NCBI GenBank assembly: GCA_937890355.1
Contig: CALACW010000043.1
Coordinates: 1-17,986, forward strand
Direction of reading: 5' to 3'
DNA length: 17,986 nucleotides
Source of the DNA: CALACW01 sp002431305
Lineage (GTDB): Bacteria; Bacillota; Clostridia; Oscillospirales; Acutalibacteraceae
Below, one piece after another: positions 1 through 6,578 of this stretch. How positions within the stretch are numbered: the first letter of the stretch is position 1; every line of letters begins with the position of its first letter. The notes under the pieces are model-generated. The model was not told where the DNA came from, did no database searches, and worked only from the letters and a program-made list of their open reading frames with translations. Made by a program: the position numbers and the translations under genes.

Positions 1-69
1 TCGGAAAAGCCAGTAAAATCAAGGATTTTCGAGGATTTCAAGGGAGAATAAAATGTCCTTCCGGGGCTT
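1..69. mobile_element. Probable terminal bases of an integrated element lying to the left
   Basis: These bases sit where the 5' half of the tRNA-Arg gene should be, and they cannot form its acceptor or D arm. The stretch has short A/T-rich repeated words (aaggatttt, gaggatttc) of the kind often seen as integrase arm sites at element ends. No coding region is visible. The element itself would lie outside the window, so its nature is unknown; this call rests mainly on the adjoining tRNA fragment. Confidence 0.4.
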
Positions 70-113
70 CTCCTAAGGGCTGGTTGTGAGTTCGATTCTC
101 GCAGGGGGTGCCA
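70..113 (+). other. 3' half of a tRNA-Arg(CCT) gene, probable attachment site
   Basis: The stretch begins with an anticodon loop CTCCTAA (anticodon CCT at 72-74). The anticodon stem continues through 81. The T arm follows, with stem GTGAG/CTCGC and loop TTCGATT at 91-97. Then come a seven-base acceptor strand AGGGGGT (103-109), discriminator G110 and an encoded CCA at 111-113. The matching 5' acceptor (ACCCCCT) and a D arm are absent upstream, so the tRNA is incomplete. Tyrosine-recombinase elements commonly recombine in the anticodon loop of tRNA genes and leave exactly such a 3' duplicate at the far boundary. By that logic the element lies to the left and original chromosome to the right. 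An alternative is a simple decayed tRNA. Confidence 0.75.
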
Positions 114-115
114 GA

Positions 116-143
116 AAAAAGCGTCCGAATGGGCGCTTTTTTT
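116..143 (+). terminator. Rho-independent terminator after the tRNA fragment
   Basis: A 7-bp stem AGCGTCC/GGGCGCT with loop GAAT is followed by a run of seven T. It lies directly behind the tRNA CCA end, as expected for the original tRNA-Arg transcription unit. Confidence 0.8.
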
Positions 144-248
144 CAATGAATATACAATTACCTCACCTTTTGAGACACGGTTTAAAAATCTGCATTAAAA
201 AATCGTTTTCATCCCCTTAAATATCGTCGTTTTTTCATTAAATGAAAG

Positions 249-277
249 TTGACAGTAAACCGCGCCGGTATTATAAT
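249..277 (+). promoter_or_regulatory. Perfect consensus sigma-A promoter
   Basis: TTGACA at 249-254 and TATAAT at 272-277 are separated by exactly 17 bases, a full match to the housekeeping consensus. Transcription would start near 284 and run toward the dehydrogenase at 408, but a terminator at 343-366 lies in between. Confidence 0.85.
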
Positions 278-283
278 TATTGA

Positions 284-366
284 TATAAGTTTAAGCGATG
301 AAATGATCAGCGAATACTTCACATCTTCATAAAACGCATGATAAAAACCGCTTAATGCGGTTTTTT
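284..366 (+). ncRNA. Candidate short leader RNA or attenuator
   Basis: The perfect promoter at 249-277 and the terminator at 343-366 define a predicted transcript of about 83 bases with no credible gene. It contains a 9-codon ORF (303-332, MISEYFTSS) without a ribosome binding site, and complementary GATGAA/TTCATC-like words that could pair. It may be a leader controlling the dehydrogenase by termination, or an independent small RNA. It matches no riboswitch class I recognise. The call is inference from promoter and terminator geometry. Confidence 0.35.
343..366 (+). terminator. Intrinsic terminator within the leader
   Basis: The stem AAAAACCGC/GCGGTTTTT with loop TTAAT ends in a run of six T (361-366). 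It lies between the strong promoter and the start codon at 408, so unless it is bypassed it would stop the transcript before the gene. It could also act on the minus strand. Confidence 0.75.
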
Positions 367-407
367 CGTTACATTTTCTTTTTATATTCAAAAGGACGTG
401 ATTTTTT

Positions 408-1514
408 ATGGCAGAATACAATTCAAACTACAGTCTGTACCTCCCCTCTTATTCAATAGGCGCCGACTGCTATAAGCAGATACCGTACGTAACCCGTTTT
501 TACGGCAAGACCGCAGCTGTCATAGGCGGTAAAACTGCGTTAAGCAAAGCGAAAAAATACCTGATAGAGGGAGTTGAAGGTTCCAAAGTCAAACTCCTTG
601 ACTTTATCGAATACGGAGGAAACTCCACATACGAAAACGGCGATAAGCTTATTGCGAACCCGACCGTTCAAAACGCCGATATGATATTTGCCGTAGGCGG
701 AGGCAGAGCGTGCGACACCGGAAAATACGTTGCCGACAAACTTGACAAGCCGTTGTTTACATTCCCGACAGTTGCCTCAAACTGCGCGGCGGTTACGGCT
801 ATATCCGTTTTTTACAATAAGGACGGAACGTTTAAGGATTATTACTATCCGAAACTTGCAAACCACTGTTTTATCAACTCCGCGGTAATTGCCGATTCGC
901 CCGAAAATCTTCTGTGGGCGGGCATCGGCGACGCTCTGAGCAAGGAGTACGAGGCGGTATTTTCATCAAACGGGCATGTTCTTACGCACACGCCGTTAAT
1001 GGGCAGACAGATAAGCCGTGTCTGCACAGAGCCTCTGCTCGAATACTCCGCAGAAGCTCTCCGCTCGATTAGAGAAAAAAAGCCGTCGTTTGCGCTCGAC
1101 CAGGTTACGCTTGATATAATTGTTTCAACGGGAATCGTTTCGAATATGATGACGACAGTCAACGATTATTATTACAATTCAACGCTTGCGCACTGCGTTT
1201 ACTACGGCTCTACCGTCACAAAGTCGGGTCACAAACATCTGCACGGAGAAGTCGTTTCGCTCGGCGTTCTCTGTCTGCTCGAATTCGAAAGAAAAGACAA
1301 CGAAGTCGACCGCATTATGGAGTTTAATTCGTCAATAGGTCTCCCGATTTGCTTTGACGATATAGAAATCGACGAATCCGAATTTGAAACCATGGCGGAC
1401 AAATTCGTCCAAACGACAGAATGGGCGCACAAACCAGACTATGTAACCCGCGCAGACTTTATTAAAGCGATGAAACGTCTGAATGAAAAAGGCCGTAAGT
1501 ATAAAAAAGGATAA
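408..1514 (+). CDS. Iron-containing alcohol dehydrogenase family protein (glycerol dehydrogenase-like)
   Basis: The 368-residue product belongs to the group III, metal-dependent alcohol/glycerol dehydrogenase superfamily, cytosolic enzymes that oxidise alcohols or polyols with NAD(P). Seen in the sequence: the nucleotide-binding GGGRACDTGK at 97-106; the FPTVAS segment near 119-124; and metal ligands in the GldA pattern, D175 (GIGDALSKEYE), H262 (LAHCVYYG) and H279 (HLHGEVVSLG). Length fits GldA (about 365 residues). The ATG at 408 follows AAAGGA at 391-396. The gene stands alone between its own leader and a terminator, so its substrate cannot be inferred from neighbours. The family also includes glycerol-1-phosphate dehydrogenases and dehydroquinate-synthase-like enzymes, so glycerol as substrate is only a guess. 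Confidence 0.9.
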   Translation: MAEYNSNYSLYLPSYSIGADCYKQIPYVTRFYGKTAAVIGGKTALSKAKKYLIEGVEGSKVKLLDFIEYGGNSTYENGDKLIANPTVQNADMIFAVGGGRACDTGKYVADKLDKPLFTFPTVASNCAAVTAISVFYNKDGTFKDYYYPKLANHCFINSAVIADSPENLLWAGIGDALSKEYEAVFSSNGHVLTHTPLMGRQISRVCTEPLLEYSAEALRSIREKKPSFALDQVTLDIIVSTGIVSNMMTTVNDYYYNSTLAHCVYYGSTVTKSGHKHLHGEVVSLGVLCLLEFERKDNEVDRIMEFNSSIGLPICFDDIEIDESEFETMADKFVQTTEWAHKPDYVTRADFIKAMKRLNEKGRKYKKG

Positions 1515-1529
1515 AACTTAAATACATAT

Positions 1530-1581
1530 AAATAATAACTCCGAACTTAAATTTATCATTTTCGTTCGGAGCTATTATTTA
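1530..1581 (+). terminator. Terminator of the dehydrogenase gene
   Basis: The long stem AATAATAaCTCCGAAC pairs with GTTCGGAGcTATTATT around a 16-base loop. It lies 16 bases after the stop codon. The arms are A/T-rich on the outside, so it could work for both strands and may also serve the pseudogene that ends at 1659. Confidence 0.7.
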
Positions 1582-1658
1582 TATTGATTCATAGTAAGCT
1601 CTCTTTAAATCTCTTAAAAAAATTAAAAATGAGATTTACGTCCCGGTTTTAATTTATA

Positions 1659-2556
1659 TCATTTTCTATCAATATCACCGTCGGCAATGTCATTTGTTTT
1701 TATCCACTCGCTGCAGCCGCCGCACATCTGCTGAAGTTCCGAGCTCCATACGATGTCCTTTTTTGAACCGAGAATATCACGCGCATATCCGTTCCACGGC
1801 GTAATCTCCATGAAATATATACGTACTCCCTTTTCATGAGCACGGTTTACAAGGTCTATATATCCGTCGATTATTTTCTGTGCGGAAACATACGGGGCTT
1901 CATCCCCCATACTCTTTGATGAAGGATGCAGAACATCGTTTACGCCGATTTTCACTACAATAACCTTACATCCCGGAATATTCAGAGCGTCACGCTCAAA
2001 TCTGTCCGTTACGCTGTCACCGTAAAGATTGCCTATAAGCCCGTGACCGTTATAGAAAAGACGGTTACCCATCAAAGCCTCGTTTACAATCACAATATTC
2101 TCTTCGCCGGCATCGGCAAGCCTTTTCGAAATATAGTCGGCTGAGCTGTTGACTATTGTCGAAGCACTAATGAATACGGCTGTGTAAGTATCCTCTGCCG
2201 TTGTGTACGTATCGGCCTCTGTAAAAAACGGAATAACATGATGTAAATTTACGTCTGCTGCTATGCTTATCTCCGACTGTCCCATCATATAACTTTCATC
2301 CTCTGCGCCGGGAAGATCCGCCGCACAATATGTATCGCCGAAGAACAGTCCCGCTGTTTTTACGTGAGTTTCTTTCGCATAATACTAAGGTAATTTTTTT
2401 CGAGCGCATTTGTCTTAAAATCTATTTCATCCGACCATATCTCGCCGCCTGCGGGGATAACGGCTTCCCTGCTGCCGCCATAGCCGGAACGGTAAACATT
2501 CCGAGCGCGATAACGACAGACAACAGAAGTGAAAACGATTTTCTTATTTTTTTCAG
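1659..2556 (-). pseudogene. Decayed secreted SGNH/GDSL-type hydrolase
   Basis: The intact part (2288 down to 1659) carries the SGNH block II signature NEALMGNRL, where Asn forms the oxyanion hole, and the block III signature VKIGVND. The block I nucleophile region reads ISASTIV where G-D-S is expected. The C-terminal D-x-x-H block is missing, because the frame stops soon after WIKTNDIADGDID. Reading further upstream on the minus strand, a signal peptide (KKIRKSFSLLLS, then a hydrophobic run ending AMAAAG) lies near 2550-2467. It is joined to the hydrolase only through two frame changes, near 2455-2470 and 2380-2390. The segment between them reads EIWSDEIDFKTNAL in a third frame. A CTG at 2556 stands where a start codon would fit; no ATG is present. 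Members act on ester-linked carbohydrate or lipid; this copy is almost certainly dead. Confidence 0.75.
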
Positions 2557-2618
2557 TAGGTTTTTACGGTTTTTCTTTTTTTAAAAGATTTGTATTTTTC
2601 AGGGTTTTTACCAATTTA

Positions 2619-2648
2619 ATTATATCCTTCTCCCATTTAAAAAGTCAA
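2619..2648 (-). promoter_or_regulatory. Surviving promoter of the hydrolase pseudogene
   Basis: On the minus strand TTGACT (2648-2643) and TATAAT (2624-2619) are 18 bases apart and point at the decayed hydrolase. A GGGAGAAGG word (2634-2626) lies in the spacer. It resembles a ribosome binding site for a TTG at 2614, but that would precede the expected transcript start near 2611. Confidence 0.5.
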
Positions 2649-2783
2649 TACTTATTGATTAAATATTTCCAAAAAAATTATCAAAATACAACACAAACTA
2701 TACAACGTGTAGAAAAATAATAAATACAATAAAACATATACCTATTTTTCCGCAACAACTGTCGATTAGTTTTATATTGCATT

Positions 2784-2811
2784 TTGAAGAATGATAAGTT
2801 ATAATTATAAT
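2784..2811 (+). promoter_or_regulatory. Promoter of the pyruvate kinase gene
   Basis: TTGAAG (2784-2789) and TATAAT (2806-2811) are 16 bases apart. A start near 2818 gives a leader of about 33 bases before the ATG at 2851. The 200 bases upstream are very A/T-rich and hold no gene. Confidence 0.6.
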
Positions 2812-2850
2812 GAGGTAATTTAGAATATAAAAGTAAAGAGTGATTATATA

Positions 2851-4266
2851 ATGAGAAAAACAAAAATTGTATGTACCATAGGTCCCGCAAGCGGGGATGA
2901 AAAAACATTTACTCAAATGTGTAAAGCGGGACTCAACGTTGCCCGCCTAAACTTCTCCCACGGCACGCACGAGGATCATCTCGAAAAAATAAGCATGATA
3001 AAACACGTGCGCGAAACTCTCGAAATGCCGATTGCAATAATGCTCGACACAAAGGGTCCCGAGTACAGAATCAAAACATTCAAAAACGGTAAAATTCACT
3101 TAAACGACGGTGATTCTTTTACATTCACCACGCGCGATATTATCGGTGACGAAACGTGCGTTTCCGTTTCATACGCGGGGCTTGCCGACGAAATGAACGC
3201 CGGCGACAGGATTCTTGTAAACAACGGTCTCGTCATTTTCGAGGTGACGGACAAAACGGACACGGACATCCACTGCCGTGTTATCGCCGGCGGAGACCTC
3301 TCCGACCGCAAGAGCATGAGCTTCCCCGGCAAGGTTTTGAATCAGGTTTATTTAAGCAAACAGGATAAGTCAGACCTTCTCTTCGGCATAAAAAACAATG
3401 TCGACTATATAGCGGCTTCGTTCGTTTCGAGAAAACAGGATCTTATCGATTTAAAGACTTTTCTTCATGAAAACGGCGGAGACGGCATCGATATAATAGC
3501 AAAAATCGAAAACCGCACGGGCATAGACAATATAGAGGAAATATGCGAAGCGTGCGACGGTATCATGATAGGCAGGGGCGACCTCGGAGTCGAGGTTCCG
3601 TTTACGGAGCTTCCCGCGCTTCAGAAGTATATCATTACAAAATGCCGTCTGTTGGGAAAACGCGTTATCACCGCTACGGAAATGCTCGAATCCATGATAA
3701 CGAATCCCCGTCCGACCCGTGCCGAAATTTCAGACGTTGCAAACGCCGTTTACGACGGCACGAGCGCGGTCATGCTCTCGGGCGAATCCGCGGCGGGCAA
3801 ATACCCCGTTGAAACGATTAAAACGATGGCTGAAATAGTAAACGAAACGGAAAAACACATTCACTACTCAAAGCGTTTCCGCACAGCCGATTTTAAAATC
3901 AAAAACCGCGTCGACGCCATATCACACGCAACATGCGGAATGGCTATCGACATAGACGCGAAGGCAATCGTAGTTACCTCCATTTCGGGTATGACGGTCA
4001 GAATGGTATCGCGTTTCAGAGCACCGACCGACATTATCGGCATGGCGACGAATAAAGCCGTATGGTACAAATTAGCTCTTTCATGGGGTGTTATTCCCGT
4101 ATTGAGCGAGCGGTTCGATTCTACGGACGTACTGTTTTACCATGCCGTTAAGGCGGCAAAAAACAGTCTGAATCTCGAAAAAGGCGACAGCATTATCATC
4201 ACCTGCGGAGAGATAAACGGACAGTCGGGCAATACGAATCTTAAAAAAATAGAAACAAAAAAATAA
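2851..4266 (+). CDS. pyk: Pyruvate kinase
   Basis: This is cytosolic pyruvate kinase (EC 2.7.1.40), which transfers phosphate from phosphoenolpyruvate to ADP in the last step of glycolysis. The product has 471 residues, the usual length for bacterial enzymes without the extra C-terminal PEP-utiliser domain. Visible landmarks are the N-terminal RKTKIVCTIGPAS and ARLNFSHG, the LDTKGPE segment, the active-site KIENRTGIDN, GIMIGRGDLGVEVP, and the signature ITATEMLESMI followed by NPRPTRAEISDVANAV and SGESAAGKYP. The C-terminal third matches the allosteric domain. A modest AAAGAG binding site precedes the ATG. The gene is monocistronic, with its own promoter and terminator, and is not next to phosphofructokinase as in some Firmicutes. 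Confidence 0.97.
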   Translation: MRKTKIVCTIGPASGDEKTFTQMCKAGLNVARLNFSHGTHEDHLEKISMIKHVRETLEMPIAIMLDTKGPEYRIKTFKNGKIHLNDGDSFTFTTRDIIGDETCVSVSYAGLADEMNAGDRILVNNGLVIFEVTDKTDTDIHCRVIAGGDLSDRKSMSFPGKVLNQVYLSKQDKSDLLFGIKNNVDYIAASFVSRKQDLIDLKTFLHENGGDGIDIIAKIENRTGIDNIEEICEACDGIMIGRGDLGVEVPFTELPALQKYIITKCRLLGKRVITATEMLESMITNPRPTRAEISDVANAVYDGTSAVMLSGESAAGKYPVETIKTMAEIVNETEKHIHYSKRFRTADFKIKNRVDAISHATCGMAIDIDAKAIVVTSISGMTVRMVSRFRAPTDIIGMATNKAVWYKLALSWGVIPVLSERFDSTDVLFYHAVKAAKNSLNLEKGDSIIITCGEINGQSGNTNLKKIETKK

Positions 4267-4280
4267 CAGACCCCGAAATA

Positions 4281-4342
4281 TAAAAACAGGGATGAAAAGA
4301 CGTCTGCGTTTTACGAAACCGCCGTTTCATTCCTGTTTTTTT
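4281..4342 (+). terminator. Terminator of pyruvate kinase
   Basis: Arms AAAAACAGGgATGAAA and TTTCATtCCTGTTTTTTT pair around a loop of about 29 bases that begins 14 nt or so behind the pyk stop codon. The run of T follows the 3' arm directly. The loop is unusually long, but the stem has only one mismatch. Confidence 0.7.
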
Positions 4343-4501
4343 GTCGTATAATACTTAATTTTAATCAAATAACAATTTTTTTTGTTAAATTTATCTTTCA
4401 TTTTTCTTTTAAACATTATAATATTGGAATTATAATATATAATATTACCTGGGAAAATATAAAAACTCTGTTTGTCTTTTTTACGATAGGAGGGCTTTTA
4501 A

Positions 4502-5251
4502 ATGAAAATTTTACCTAAACTTGCATCAGCCGTTTTACTCTCAGCCGCCGTCGTTTCTTCAGCTTCGGTTTTGGGATATGCCGACAGTGAAATTAAATAC
4601 GGTTTTTCAAACGACAGCGCGTTTCTTACAGTTGACGGAGAAAATGTTTCATACCTCGAAAGCGAATATTATAAGGCATACGCCGATAAATTCGGCAGTC
4701 ATTTCGTTAAACTCGCGGAAAAGACAGACGGGGCTAAAATCTCATCCGAATTTCGGGATAATATAAGAAAATGGGAAACGGGCTATATTACAGTCGTGTT
4801 TAATTCGTTTACCGATGAAGTTCAGAAAAAATACGAAGGCTTCATTATTGCGCCGTGCAAATCTGTTCCCGCCTCTATGCTTAAAATTAAACCGTCGGAT
4901 CTTGACGCAATTCTCAATGACGAGAACGTAAAGGCAGTATTTCCGTCATTTGCAAGCGCGTCCGACGACGGCAGCGATCGCGTGACCACGGATGAGTTCA
5001 GTTTTAATTACGCTCCGACCGCTTCCGACGCGAGAAAAATTCTGCGCTACACTGCAAAACTCGACTCCGCCCCCGAAAACATGGCTGAAGGTAAAAAATT
5101 CTTTATTTTATCCGACACCGATCTTGACATGAAGATCACGGCAAAGGACGCGAGAACCGCGCTCAGAATATCGGCAAAACTCGAAACGGGCAAAAAATAC
5201 GAAAAACCCCATAACGCATTAGCGTTTTGGGAGGATAAATTTGATTTCTGA
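4502..5251 (+). CDS. Secreted protein with inhibitor-I9-like region and dockerin-like C-terminus
   Basis: The product has 249 residues. Residues 1-27 are a signal peptide (K5-x-K-type start, hydrophobic core, cut near GYADS). Residues 93-150 (GYITVVFNS, then ASMLKIKPSDLDAILNDENV and KAVFP) resemble the beta-alpha-beta fold of subtilisin propeptides, the I9 inhibitor family; this is similarity by eye. Residues 170-228 carry two related segments, TASDARKILRYTAKLD and TAKDARTALRISAKLE. The second is preceded by a 12-residue calcium loop, D205-x-D207-x-D209 to D216, as in dockerin repeats. The first repeat lacks its calcium loop. If real, the dockerin would anchor the protein to a cohesin scaffold outside the cell. 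A strong TAGGAGGG lies before the ATG. No protease gene is adjacent, so an inhibitor role is inference. Confidence 0.75.
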   Translation: MKILPKLASAVLLSAAVVSSASVLGYADSEIKYGFSNDSAFLTVDGENVSYLESEYYKAYADKFGSHFVKLAEKTDGAKISSEFRDNIRKWETGYITVVFNSFTDEVQKKYEGFIIAPCKSVPASMLKIKPSDLDAILNDENVKAVFPSFASASDDGSDRVTTDEFSFNYAPTASDARKILRYTAKLDSAPENMAEGKKFFILSDTDLDMKITAKDARTALRISAKLETGKKYEKPHNALAFWEDKFDF

Positions 5252-5310
5252 TTATTAAATTATTTACGACGTAAAGACAACAGAGTTTTTATTATTTCAA
5301 AAAACAACAG

Positions 5311-5350
5311 CCAAGGCTTCGGATTGAATCACCGAAGCCTTGGTTTTTTT
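5311..5350 (+). terminator. Strong terminator of the dockerin-like gene
   Basis: A perfect 12-bp stem CCAAGGCTTCGG/CCGAAGCCTTGG with a 9-base loop is followed by seven T. Confidence 0.9.
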
Positions 5351-5363
5351 ATATGAATAGATT

Positions 5364-5404
5364 CTGTTTCCCAAAATCAATATTTTTTTAATTTTGGGAA
5401 ACAG
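5364..5404. repeat. Perfect 14-bp inverted repeat of unknown role
   Basis: CTGTTTCCCAAAAT at 5364-5377 is the exact reverse complement of 5391-5404, around a 13-base A/T loop. It lies between two ordinary terminators and has no T-run behind either arm, so it is not an obvious third terminator. It could be a small mobile palindrome or a structured RNA tail. Confidence 0.7.
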
Positions 5405-5423
5405 GAGACATATTCTGACAATC

Positions 5424-5466
5424 AAAAAAGATGTAACCCTTAATTTTAAAAGTTACATCTTTTTAA
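5424..5466 (-). terminator. Terminator of panE, possibly bidirectional
   Basis: AAAAAAGATGTAAC (5424-5437) pairs with GTTACATCTTTTT (5452-5464) around a 14-base loop. Both arms end in homopolymer runs, so it can stop transcripts from either side. It lies about 27 bases past the panE stop on the minus strand. Confidence 0.8.
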
Positions 5467-5492
5467 TTTCGTCCAATTTATTAACATCCGCG

Positions 5493-6437
5493 TTATTTAC
5501 CTGCGCCGGCTATTTTGCCGTCGTTCTTCTGTTCGAGTACGCAGAGCGCGTTATACAAAAACTCGTTATACGGAGTCGGCACGCCGGTCTCTTTGCCGAA
5601 TCTTATCATGGCTCCCGAAAGCATATCCTTTTCCGTATGTCTGCTGGCGAGAATATCCTGGTGCATGGAAGTTTTGCTCTCAGGCGGAAATTTCTTTAAA
5701 AATTCAAGGTGTTTTACGGCGTAATCGGGATCAAGGTCGATTCCCTTTTTCTTTGCGACCTCGATAACCTCTCTCGCCGTATTGACTCTCAAATCGTTTG
5801 CCTCTTTCGACGACCACCACGCGCCGAACGGAATGCCGAGAACCGCCGTAACCTGATTCTCGCTTACATTGCAGATGAATTTCTCCCACTCCGCTTTTAT
5901 CATGTCGGGCTGAATTTTATAAGTTACGCCCGCTTTTTCGAAAAGAGCGCGCACGGCTTTTACGTTCTCACTTAAATTATCGAAATCGTTTTTAACGTCT
6001 CCGAATTCGACAATAGCTACATTAGGCTCAAAATTTACGACATTATCTTTTTTTACGCTGCTGATTCTGACGAGCGAATATAAAACGTTTTTATCACCGA
6101 AAACGGATTTTACAACATCCTCGCTCTCGACTCCGTTAAGCGGAGCCATTATAATCGTGTGCTCATCCACTTGATTTTTGATGTCTTCAAGAGCGTCTTT
6201 AAGTCCCGTCATCTTCGTAATAACAATGACGAGATCGGCTTTACCCGAATTATCCTCGGGAGAAACAACGTTAAAATATTCCTGAGTGCCGTTTATTATC
6301 AATCCGTCTTTTTTCAGTCTTTCGCCTCTTTCTCCGCCTGCGACAACAGTAATATCCGCAGCCGATTTAAGACGCGACGCAAAAAACGAGCCGATAGCCC
6401 CGAGACCTATAATGCTGACTTTCTTTATCTCTTTCAT
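5493..6437 (-). CDS. panE: Ketopantoate reductase family protein (2-dehydropantoate 2-reductase)
   Basis: The family reduces 2-dehydropantoate to pantoate with NADPH (EC 1.1.1.169) in pantothenate and coenzyme A synthesis, in the cytosol. The 314-residue product starts with a Rossmann segment, VSIIGLGAIGSFFASRL, with GLGAIG at 11-16. LNGVES near 100-105 and K186 within EWEKFICNVSENQVTAV match the catalytic lysine and asparagines of E. coli PanE. KTSMHQDI with S257, then E269, match its substrate-binding serine and glutamate. AGGTGAT lies before the ATG. No other pan gene is nearby, and many PanE paralogues in Clostridia have unproven substrates, so the family is firm while the exact reaction is likely but not certain. 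Confidence 0.88.
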   Translation of the reverse strand: MKEIKKVSIIGLGAIGSFFASRLKSAADITVVAGGERGERLKKDGLIINGTQEYFNVVSPEDNSGKADLVIVITKMTGLKDALEDIKNQVDEHTIIMAPLNGVESEDVVKSVFGDKNVLYSLVRISSVKKDNVVNFEPNVAIVEFGDVKNDFDNLSENVKAVRALFEKAGVTYKIQPDMIKAEWEKFICNVSENQVTAVLGIPFGAWWSSKEANDLRVNTAREVIEVAKKKGIDLDPDYAVKHLEFLKKFPPESKTSMHQDILASRHTEKDMLSGAMIRFGKETGVPTPYNEFLYNALCVLEQKNDGKIAGAGK

Positions 6438-6455
6438 TGTTATATCACCTATTTA

Positions 6456-6484
6456 ATAATAACACTTTTCATCGGCGTTTTCAA
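6456..6484 (-). promoter_or_regulatory. Promoter of the ketopantoate reductase gene
   Basis: On the minus strand TTGAAA (6484-6479) and TATTAT (6461-6456) are 17 bases apart. The predicted start near 6449 leaves a very short leader with AGGTGAT. Confidence 0.6.
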
Positions 6485-6518
6485 CAAAACAAATCTTTTC
6501 TTTTATACGAAAAATGCA

Positions 6519-6547
6519 TAGACTTTCTAACAAATTTAGTGTAGAAT
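6519..6547 (+). promoter_or_regulatory. Promoter of the secreted PHP-domain gene
   Basis: TAGACT (6519-6524) and TAGAAT (6542-6547) are 17 bases apart. They are divergent to the panE promoter, with no overlap between the two. Confidence 0.5.
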
Positions 6548-6578
6548 ATTTTATATATCACATTCCGGAGGTCATAAA

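Noticed and set aside
2330..2916. Several short ORFs around the hydrolase remnant and the pyk upstream region
   Set aside because: They are A/T-rich chance frames opposite or next to the decayed hydrolase, without binding sites.
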